The position numbers and the translations under genes were made by a program. DNA of 32,792 nucleotides from Dehalococcoidia bacterium UBA6495. GTDB lineage: Bacteria; Chloroflexota; Dehalococcoidia; Lucifugimonadales; UBA826. Where the stretch lies: the NCBI GenBank assembly GCA_002435305.1, contig DJMH01000052.1, positions 7,440 to 40,231 of the forward strand, in the 5' to 3' direction. This document shows, one piece after another, positions 1 to 6,533 of the stretch. Each line of letters opens with the position of its first letter. The first letter of the stretch is position 1. Under the pieces are notes generated by a model that did not search any database, was not told where the DNA came from, and was given only the letters and a program-made list of their open reading frames with translations.

Positions 1-1
1 G

Positions 2-676
2 GCAGAAATCTTTTTATCCACCCAAATAAAAAGGATCCGTGGTTCGAATTCTGGAGAGATTTTAATGACTATCGGATCGCAAGAAAAAGAGGAGTCCTTT
101 GATGCAGTCATCTCCTCCACTCCATCTCACGTTTTTAACCGCTTGACAGAAGGCCTATCAAAAGAATACCGCTCTAAACTTTTAAATGTAGAGTACATGG
201 CGGCAGTTCTTATTATTCTAGTACTAGATTACCCCTTGACTGATGTTTACTGGCTCAACATAGCTGACCGATCTATTCCTTTCATCGGGCTAATCGAGCA
301 CACAAACTTGGTGGGATCGGAAAGATACGGAAACAACCATATAGTGTATTTGTCTAATTATTTGTCTGAGGATCATAAGTTATACAAGATGACCGGAAGT
401 GAATTATTTGACAGCTACCTACCGCATTTAAAAAAAATAAATCCAGATTTCACAGTCGAGTGGGTGAAGGAGTACCATCACCATAAAATACCTAACGCTC
501 AACCGGTAGTTGACACAAATTACGGCAAAAATATTCCAGCTCACCAGACTGGAATCCAAAACTTGTATTTGGCCAATACTTCTCAAGTTTATCCACAAGA
601 CAGAGGCACCAATTACAGCGTCGCAATGGGCCGAAAAATGGCTCATTTGGCCTTATCAAATCTCAAGAACAAATGA
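2..676 (+). CDS. FAD-dependent oxidoreductase (HemY/amine oxidase-like), C-terminal part
   Basis: The frame is open from the left edge with no stop before the internal ATG at 65, so the gene starts outside the window and only its last 224 or so codons are seen. The visible part resembles the C-terminal half of NAD(P)/FAD-dependent protoporphyrinogen-oxidase-like proteins (COG1232 type). A DAVISSTP segment matches the strand that re-enters the FAD domain. A late NLYLANTSQVYPQDRGTNYS segment matches the C-terminal FAD-contact motif followed by the closing helix. The N-terminal dinucleotide-binding GxGxxG is not in the window. In related genomes such proteins often sit near polysaccharide or lipid modification genes, but nothing here fixes the substrate. 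The gene ends 65 bp before the NuoE-like gene, so co-transcription is possible. Family call good, function unknown. Confidence 0.75.
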   Translation, partial: AEIFLSTQIKRIRGSNSGEILMTIGSQEKEESFDAVISSTPSHVFNRLTEGLSKEYRSKLLNVEYMAAVLIILVLDYPLTDVYWLNIADRSIPFIGLIEHTNLVGSERYGNNHIVYLSNYLSEDHKLYKMTGSELFDSYLPHLKKINPDFTVEWVKEYHHHKIPNAQPVVDTNYGKNIPAHQTGIQNLYLANTSQVYPQDRGTNYSVAMGRKMAHLALSNLKNK

Positions 677-741
677 ATTGTCCGAGGAAGGCCCCTATGA
701 TATGCTTGTGACAATTTTTACAAAGATGAGGGTAAGCATCT

Positions 742-1230
742 TTGACAACAGATAAAGACAACCTCAGGACTAGGATTCAACAGGCCATTCAGTCCCAAAA
801 AAGGCCTACTGTCACCGTACTATCTTCCTTGCTGGCAATTCAGGATTTGGTTGGATATATTCCTGAAGAAGCAATAGAAGAGGTAGCAGCTCATTCCAAG
901 ACCTCAATTAATTCAGTATTTGGTGTAGCTTCCTTCTACCCGAATTTTAGGTTTACACCTCCCGGTGAACACTCAGTAGAAGTTTGTTGGGGCCCTACTT
1001 GCCACTTAAAAGGAGCGACTGAAATTTTGGAGTCTGTTTTAGGGAAATTAGGGTTGGATTCAGAAGGTGACACTGACGATGGTAAAGTCTCTTTCCGTTT
1101 TAACACGTGCCTTGGCGCATGTTCGCAAGCCCCTGTAATAAGTGTAGACCATGAACTATACGGTAACGCTAAACCGGATATTGTCCTAAATCTGCTGAAC
1201 AGTCTCTACGAAAAAGAAACCCTAAATTAG
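742..1230 (+). CDS. nuoE: NuoE/FdsG-like NADH dehydrogenase 24 kDa [2Fe-2S] subunit
   Basis: This 162-aa protein has the length and layout of the complex I 24-kDa subunit and of the gamma subunit of NAD-linked formate dehydrogenases and hydrogenases. A helical N-terminal domain is followed by a thioredoxin-fold [2Fe-2S] domain. The four cluster ligands are visible as C82-x4-C87 (in CWGPTC) and C123-x3-C127 (in CLGAC). The start is a TTG preceded by a GAGGG-type ribosome site; the nearby ATG at 726 is out of frame and hits a stop. It is followed after 17 bp by the NuoF-like gene, and the two normally form the NADH-oxidising flavoprotein pair. No complex I membrane subunits are nearby, so it more likely serves the soluble formate-dehydrogenase-like complex encoded downstream. 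Family call is sure; membership of complex I is doubtful. Confidence 0.9.
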   Translation: MTTDKDNLRTRIQQAIQSQKRPTVTVLSSLLAIQDLVGYIPEEAIEEVAAHSKTSINSVFGVASFYPNFRFTPPGEHSVEVCWGPTCHLKGATEILESVLGKLGLDSEGDTDDGKVSFRFNTCLGACSQAPVISVDHELYGNAKPDIVLNLLNSLYEKETLN

Positions 1231-1247
1231 TAGGCCTTGAATAATCA

Positions 1248-2984
1248 ATGAAATACGAAGAAATAACATCTCAGGCAACGGCAGAATGGGCTAACATGAC
1301 TAGTGGCAGAGTTCCTTTAGTCCGAATTGGAACAGCTATGTGTGGTCACGCCGCTGGTGCTTTCAGAGTGCTTAAAGCACTACAGAAATATTTAGATTCC
1401 AAAGGGCTAAAAGCCAATATACAAGAGGTTGGATGCCTGGGTCTTTGTTATGCTGAACCTTTGTTAGATATAAAAAAACCAGGTAAATCTCGACTTTTCT
1501 TCAACAATGTAACCCCGGAAGAAATTGAATATATAGTAGATGAGTATTTGATAAATGAAGGATACCCGAAGGAAAAAGTTTTTGGCTATATTGGAGAAGA
1601 AGGGTCAGTGAATGGTGAAGATTCACTTGAGTCGATGCCAGGACTGAAACTTCAAAACAGAATAGCCCTCAGAAACGCGGGACATACTTCTCCACATGAT
1701 ATAAACCAGTACATAGCTAATGGAGGATATGCCGGCCTTTACAAAGCTCTGACTGACATGTCTCCTTCAGAGGTTATAGACGAAGTTAAGAATTCCGGTC
1801 TTAGAGGGAGAGGAGGAGCGGCATTCCCTACCGGCGTGAAATGGAGTTTTTTGGTTGGGTCACCCGGACCTACAAAATACATATTATGCAATTGTGAAGA
1901 AGGTGACCCCGGCGCCTATAATGACAAAGGAATCTTAGAGAGCGATCCCCACACTCTGCTAGAAGGCCTTGCAATAGCTGGTTACGCCACTGGGGCATCC
2001 AACGGAATCGTCTTCATAAGACACGGCCATGATGGCCCTATAGAAAGAACAGAGAAGGCTATTGAACAGGCCTACGATCTAGGATTAATTGGAAACAACA
2101 TATTAGGAACAGATTTCAATTTTGATATTGAAGTTGCCCTAACCGGCGAATCTTATGTAGCAGGTGAGGAAACCGCTCTTATGGAAGCGGTGGAAGGAAA
2201 AAGAGCCATGCCCAGATTCAGACCACCGTTCCCGGCGGCTTTTGGTGTTTGGGGAAAGCCGAGCAACATTAATAATGTTAAATCACTTGCGTATGCTCCT
2301 GAGATCATCTCAAAAGGGGCTGACTGGTTCTCTTCTATCGGTGTCAACCAAAGCACTGGGACTGCCATTGTATGCCTTAGTGGCGATGTGAATCGCCCAG
2401 GGTTATATGAGGTTCCAATGGGATTGACCCTTGGTGAAGTGGTAGATGATCTGGGTGGGGGGGTCACTGGCAACGGACAGCTTAAGCTCTTACAGACAGG
2501 GGGGCCTCTTGGAGGAGTGTTAGGGCCAGACAGCAAGGATATTCATATAGATTTTGACGAAATGAGAAGCGCCGGAGCTATTTTCGGATCAGGAGGAATA
2601 ATCGTTGGAAGTGATAGAGTTTGTGCTGTGGATTTGACTAGGGTTCTGGTGGCTTTTTGCCAATTGGAATCTTGTGGTAAATGTTTCCCTTGTAGGTTAG
2701 GTATGGAACATCTACTGGAAATCGTGGAAAGGATATCAAACTGCGCTAGCAAACCTGGAGATATGGACTTGATGAAAAGTATTGGCGGCACAATGGAAGC
2801 CGGATCCCTTTGTGGACATGGCCAACTGGGTTTCGGTCCTATAAGGTCCGCTATCACCCATTTTGAAGAAGATTTTCGACTCCACATAGAGGAAAATCGT
2901 TGCCCAACAGGAAGCTGTGACCGATCGAAAATAGTACCGAAAAATACCAGACCTTACGCTACTGACCACATACCCGGAGAGTGA
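1248..2984 (+). CDS. nuoF: NuoF/FdsB/HoxF-like NADH-binding FMN/[4Fe-4S] subunit with N-terminal thioredoxin-like domain
   Basis: This 578-aa protein is the NADH- and FMN-binding 51-kDa type subunit. An N-terminal thioredoxin-like extension (about residues 20-120) has C32, C63 and C67, only three of the four cysteines expected for its [2Fe-2S] cluster. The core carries the FMN/NADH glycine-rich segment GLRGRGGAAFPTG near residue 185 and the second nucleotide motif AGEETAL, where most homologues have CGEETAL. The [4Fe-4S] site is C476-x2-C479-x2-C482 plus C522 in SLCGHG. The N-terminal fusion is typical of formate dehydrogenase beta, HymB and HydB subunits rather than E. coli NuoF. It lies between the NuoE-like gene and the large alpha-like gene, which starts 2 bp after its stop, so translation is probably coupled. 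It should pass electrons between NAD(H) and the Fe-S chain of the large subunit. Confidence 0.9.
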   Translation: MKYEEITSQATAEWANMTSGRVPLVRIGTAMCGHAAGAFRVLKALQKYLDSKGLKANIQEVGCLGLCYAEPLLDIKKPGKSRLFFNNVTPEEIEYIVDEYLINEGYPKEKVFGYIGEEGSVNGEDSLESMPGLKLQNRIALRNAGHTSPHDINQYIANGGYAGLYKALTDMSPSEVIDEVKNSGLRGRGGAAFPTGVKWSFLVGSPGPTKYILCNCEEGDPGAYNDKGILESDPHTLLEGLAIAGYATGASNGIVFIRHGHDGPIERTEKAIEQAYDLGLIGNNILGTDFNFDIEVALTGESYVAGEETALMEAVEGKRAMPRFRPPFPAAFGVWGKPSNINNVKSLAYAPEIISKGADWFSSIGVNQSTGTAIVCLSGDVNRPGLYEVPMGLTLGEVVDDLGGGVTGNGQLKLLQTGGPLGGVLGPDSKDIHIDFDEMRSAGAIFGSGGIIVGSDRVCAVDLTRVLVAFCQLESCGKCFPCRLGMEHLLEIVERISNCASKPGDMDLMKSIGGTMEAGSLCGHGQLGFGPIRSAITHFEEDFRLHIEENRCPTGSCDRSKIVPKNTRPYATDHIPGE

Positions 2985-2985
2985 C

Positions 2986-5661
2986 ATGTCAGACAAAGTT
3001 AATCTAACAATAGATGGAGTAGAAATACAGGCTGAGCCAGGTAGCATGATAATTCAAGCTGCCATGGATAACGAAATGTACATACCATACCTATGCTACT
3101 ACCCCGGGATGAAACCTTACGGAGCCTGTCGGATGTGCGTGGTTAAAGCAGAAGCCCCTACTCCAGATGGTAGTTATAGAGCACTGCCGGGGAGCCCTGC
3201 TTCTTGCACAACTCCTGTCTCTGAAGGAATGAGAGTTGAAACCAATACAGGCGATTTAGTGGGTCTTCGTAAAGGAATCATGGAGCTACTAATATCAGAG
3301 CATCCTCATGGTTGTTTGAATTGCCACAGAGTTGAACTTTGTGGTCCTACTGATGTATGTCTTAGACATGTTTCAGTGAATGACCGATGTGTCACATGTC
3401 CAAAAAATGAAAGATGTGAGCTAAAAGACACTGTTAGATATATGGAAATGGAGTTGACCACCCCACTGACATACAACAACAGACACCTTCCTATGGAGGT
3501 GAAAGATCCGTACTGGGACATGGACATGAATTTATGCATCGTATGCTCTAGATGTGTAAGGGCCTGTGACGAAGTAAGAGGAGACCGAGCGATTACCTTA
3601 ATAGACAAATCCGGCAGAAGCATAATCGGGACCGCAGCCGGCACTTCCTTACTTGAATCCGGGTGCGAATTTTGTGGGGCATGTATAGATGTCTGCCCCA
3701 CCGGAGCAATCGTTGAGAGGGATTACAAGTGGGATAAAGCAGTACAAAAAATTTCCACCACCTGCCCTCATTGCCCAGTTGGTTGCCAACTAGATCTTGA
3801 TGTCAATAAACGAAACAAAGTAGTGAGGTCTATACCGAACCGAAAAGCCGAGGCCAATATGGGTATGGCCTGTTTTAAAGGCAAGTTTGGATTGGATTTT
3901 GTTAACAACAAAAATAGATTGAAGAAACCAATGGTACGCAAGAATTCAATACTCGAGGAAGTCACCTGGCCCGAGGCACTAGATTTTGTGGCCGGCAAAC
4001 TAGAGCATCACCAGGATGGTGATTATGCTTTAATCGCATCCGCGAGAGGTACTAATGAGGACAATTTTGCCGCTCAGAAATTTGCCCGACGAGTGATGAA
4101 GTCCAACAATGTAAACGTCTCCTCAAATTCTCGGCCGAAATTAGTAAATTCTCTACAGAATTTAATAGGCACTGATTGTGCCTCAAACAAAATTTGGGAG
4201 CTGTTGGATTCGCAAGTAATACTACTAGTTTCGGCGAACATAACAGAAGAACAAAACGTTGTGTCGGTTCCTATAAAACAAGCGGTGGCCAAAGGGGCCA
4301 ACCTAATAGTAATAGACCAACGGGAGACCGAATTAACAAGATATGCCACAAAATGGATTCGACCTCTAATAAATTCCGAATCTGTTTTGATAGGCGGAAT
4401 TTTGCGAAGCATAATAGACCAATCGTTAGAAGATCATGACTTTGCCACGGAAAAATGTGAAGGTTATGACAAATTCCGAAATTCCCTTTGGGATTTCGAT
4501 TTAGTGAAAGTCAGTGCGCAGACAGGAATAAGTCAAGAAGAGATCCGGGAAATGGCTCAAATATTTGCTAATGCCGGTGCCTCTTCAATCCTCTATGGAC
4601 TTGAAACAATTTCTGACTCCCACATAAACGACACAGTTGAATCCCTAGTTAATTTATCCTTAATTACCGGAAATTTAGGTAAAAAATCAGGCGGCATATA
4701 CCCGCTATTTTCGGGAGCTAACCAGCAAGGCTCTAGAGATGTTGGATGTGTACCCAACTTATTACCTGGGCACAGACCAACCGCCTCACAAGGTATAGAT
4801 CTAATGGAAATATCTGAAGCCTGCTCCTCCGGAGCTATAAAGGCTTTACACCTCATCGGGGATGAATTGTTTCATAACACCCCAAACCGATCAGAATTTT
4901 TAGACAAAATCAAAGCCACAGATTTACTAATTGTCCATGAAAGTTTCGCTAGCGAAGTAACCGAAATAGCAGATGTTGTATTGCCGTCGGCTCTTTTTTC
5001 CGAGAAAACTGGCACATACACCAATATGGAAGGCAGAATACACCGGCTTCGGCCAGCAATAGGGCCCATTGGCGATGAGGATGAAGATTGGAGAATACTG
5101 TCTCAGATAGCCGCAAGATTAGGATCAGATGACCTGTCTTATTCTTCCTCTGATGATGTACTAACTGAAATAACAAACGAGGTGGAGACTTACAAGACCC
5201 TTCAAATTAACAGTTTAGATTCACGAGGACACATTAGAAACCCCATCTTGAATTCAAGTTACGTTTTCTCCCCTATTGAATTCACTCAAAGCAAGGAAAC
5301 CTTGGTCAATGATCAATATCCAATGGTTTTTGCACCAGGCAGAGTACTTTTTGATGCGGACCGAGACGCAGGCATCGTTACCGAGAATGACTTAAATACC
5401 ATCACAAGACGTGAAGTTATCGAAATGAATGAGGAAGATGCAAAGGAAGCTGGTATTTCAGAGGGCGATGTAATCAAAATATTGGGCGAGGAATTTGAAT
5501 TAACCGGCAATGCACACCTCAATGGCTTACATTCAGGGATGGTTGCTACTACTGCGTTATTCGGCACTTTAATCGAATCATTAAATAGCAGTTCGGAACC
5601 AGATCCAATGGCTAAAACTGCGGGTTTGAGACTATGTAAAGTACGAGTAGAAAAAGTCTAG
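2986..5661 (+). CDS. Formate dehydrogenase alpha/NuoG-like Fe-S molybdopterin-fold protein lacking the catalytic Cys/Sec-His
   Basis: An 891-aa protein with the domain order of FdsA/FdhA. The N-terminal [2Fe-2S] ferredoxin has C37, C48, C51 and C74. A His-Cys3 motif (H106, C110, C113, C119) is followed by an additional set C125, C135, C138, C144. Next come a dicluster ferredoxin (C184/187/190/194 and C227/230/233/237) and the [4Fe-4S] motif of molybdopterin oxidoreductases (C260, C263, C267, C296). A full molybdopterin domain and a C-terminal Asp-decarboxylase-like beta-barrel domain (about 775-890) complete it. In formate dehydrogenases the segment after NNV carries a Cys or Sec followed by His. 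Here residues 374-388 read NNVNVSSNSRPKLVN, with neither residue and no in-frame TGA. It is therefore probably not a formate dehydrogenase. It could be a NuoG-like electron wire or act on another substrate with Ser or no protein ligand. The family is sure, the reaction unknown. Confidence 0.85.
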   Translation: MSDKVNLTIDGVEIQAEPGSMIIQAAMDNEMYIPYLCYYPGMKPYGACRMCVVKAEAPTPDGSYRALPGSPASCTTPVSEGMRVETNTGDLVGLRKGIMELLISEHPHGCLNCHRVELCGPTDVCLRHVSVNDRCVTCPKNERCELKDTVRYMEMELTTPLTYNNRHLPMEVKDPYWDMDMNLCIVCSRCVRACDEVRGDRAITLIDKSGRSIIGTAAGTSLLESGCEFCGACIDVCPTGAIVERDYKWDKAVQKISTTCPHCPVGCQLDLDVNKRNKVVRSIPNRKAEANMGMACFKGKFGLDFVNNKNRLKKPMVRKNSILEEVTWPEALDFVAGKLEHHQDGDYALIASARGTNEDNFAAQKFARRVMKSNNVNVSSNSRPKLVNSLQNLIGTDCASNKIWELLDSQVILLVSANITEEQNVVSVPIKQAVAKGANLIVIDQRETELTRYATKWIRPLINSESVLIGGILRSIIDQSLEDHDFATEKCEGYDKFRNSLWDFDLVKVSAQTGISQEEIREMAQIFANAGASSILYGLETISDSHINDTVESLVNLSLITGNLGKKSGGIYPLFSGANQQGSRDVGCVPNLLPGHRPTASQGIDLMEISEACSSGAIKALHLIGDELFHNTPNRSEFLDKIKATDLLIVHESFASEVTEIADVVLPSALFSEKTGTYTNMEGRIHRLRPAIGPIGDEDEDWRILSQIAARLGSDDLSYSSSDDVLTEITNEVETYKTLQINSLDSRGHIRNPILNSSYVFSPIEFTQSKETLVNDQYPMVFAPGRVLFDADRDAGIVTENDLNTITRREVIEMNEEDAKEAGISEGDVIKILGEEFELTGNAHLNGLHSGMVATTALFGTLIESLNSSSEPDPMAKTAGLRLCKVRVEKV

Positions 5662-5693
5662 CCAAAGGGTAGCAGAGTAGTATAGGAGTAATT

Positions 5694-6443
5694 ATGACAA
5701 CAAGAAAATTCCCTCAAAGGGCACCATTACAAAAAATTAGCATAGTGCGCAGAGAAGATCACACCGAAGATTTAGCACTCATGTGGCTTGAAAAACCAGA
5801 CGGCTACACCTTCAAACCTGGCCAATATTGCACAATCGGACATAACGGGATTGAGAGAGCATATTCTATAGCTTCTGCTCCGCATGAAGAGTTTATAGAA
5901 TTATTTATAGAGTTAATCCCTGTGGAAGAAGGTGGCGTATTGACCCCGATGCTTTGGGATTTGGGTGAAGGTGACAGAGTGACGATACGTCCTAGGGCTA
6001 AGGGCATATTCACGTTCAAAGAAGAAATGGAGAATCAGTTTCTCGTTTCTACCGTAACTGGTGTGGTTCCTTACGTCAGCATCATACGAGACTATCTCAG
6101 GCAAAACCGAAGCAGCCATCACTTTTATGTCCTGGAAGGGGCCAGTTATACAGATGAGTTTGTGTACGATAAAGAGTTCGAAAATTTAAGTGCTATAAAC
6201 CCTTCCTTGGTAACTTTTGTTCCAACAATCAGTAGGCCCGATGAAGACAGAAATTCGACTTGGTCTGGGGATACAGGAAGAGTAAACAATATCGTCAAAG
6301 ATAAGCTCGACCAATTCAATCTTACAACTGCCGATACAATGATTTACGCCTGTGGCCACCCAGGTATGATTGAGGATGTCAAAGAAAAAGTAACTGGCGA
6401 TGGATATGAATTCTTAGAAGAAAGATTCTGGAAAGACGATTAG
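5694..6443 (+). CDS. Ferredoxin-NADP+ reductase-like FAD oxidoreductase (Fpr type)
   Basis: This 249-aa protein has the two-domain plan of plant/bacterial ferredoxin-NADP+ reductases. The FAD-binding barrel carries R55-AYS58 (RxYS flavin motif) in ERAYSIASAP. The pyridine-nucleotide domain has TGVVPYVSI (residues 122-130, in place of the usual GTGIAPF) and YACGHPGMIEDV (about 218-229). A C-terminal aromatic segment ERFW ends the protein, as in the Fpr subclass where a terminal aromatic stacks on the flavin. An AGGAG ribosome site lies 6 bp before the ATG. It is the fourth gene of the cluster, 32 bp after the FDH-like subunit, and suggests the complex exchanges electrons with NADP(H) or ferredoxin as well as NAD(H). 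That functional link is inferred from position only. A probable transcript end follows. Confidence 0.85.
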   Translation: MTTRKFPQRAPLQKISIVRREDHTEDLALMWLEKPDGYTFKPGQYCTIGHNGIERAYSIASAPHEEFIELFIELIPVEEGGVLTPMLWDLGEGDRVTIRPRAKGIFTFKEEMENQFLVSTVTGVVPYVSIIRDYLRQNRSSHHFYVLEGASYTDEFVYDKEFENLSAINPSLVTFVPTISRPDEDRNSTWSGDTGRVNNIVKDKLDQFNLTTADTMIYACGHPGMIEDVKEKVTGDGYEFLEERFWKDD

Positions 6444-6452
6444 GCCAGAGTT

Positions 6453-6477
6453 AAAGTCGACTTATTAGTCGGACTTT
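6453..6477 (+). terminator. Imperfect hairpin after the redox cluster, possible weak terminator
   Basis: The arms AAAGTCGAC and GTCGGACTTT pair with one bulged G around a TTATTA loop, in the 90-bp gap between the FNR-like gene and mutS. There is no run of T directly after it, so an intrinsic terminator is uncertain. It may only protect the 3' end of the upstream mRNA. Confidence 0.3.
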
Positions 6478-6533
6478 CGGTAATTTAAATATCTTTACTT
6501 GGATTTTTTGGTTAAAATGCTGTTCATCATCAT

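Noticed and set aside
4090..4160. Selenocysteine (in-frame TGA) at the active site of the FDH-like subunit
   Set aside because: The frame contains no TGA here; codons read Ser-Ser-Asn-Ser-Arg-Pro.
742..5661. Reading the cluster as part of respiratory complex I (nuoEFG)
   Set aside because: No membrane-arm or NuoB/C/D/I genes are near, the NuoF-like subunit has an FDH/hydrogenase-type N-terminal domain, and an FNR-like gene completes the set.
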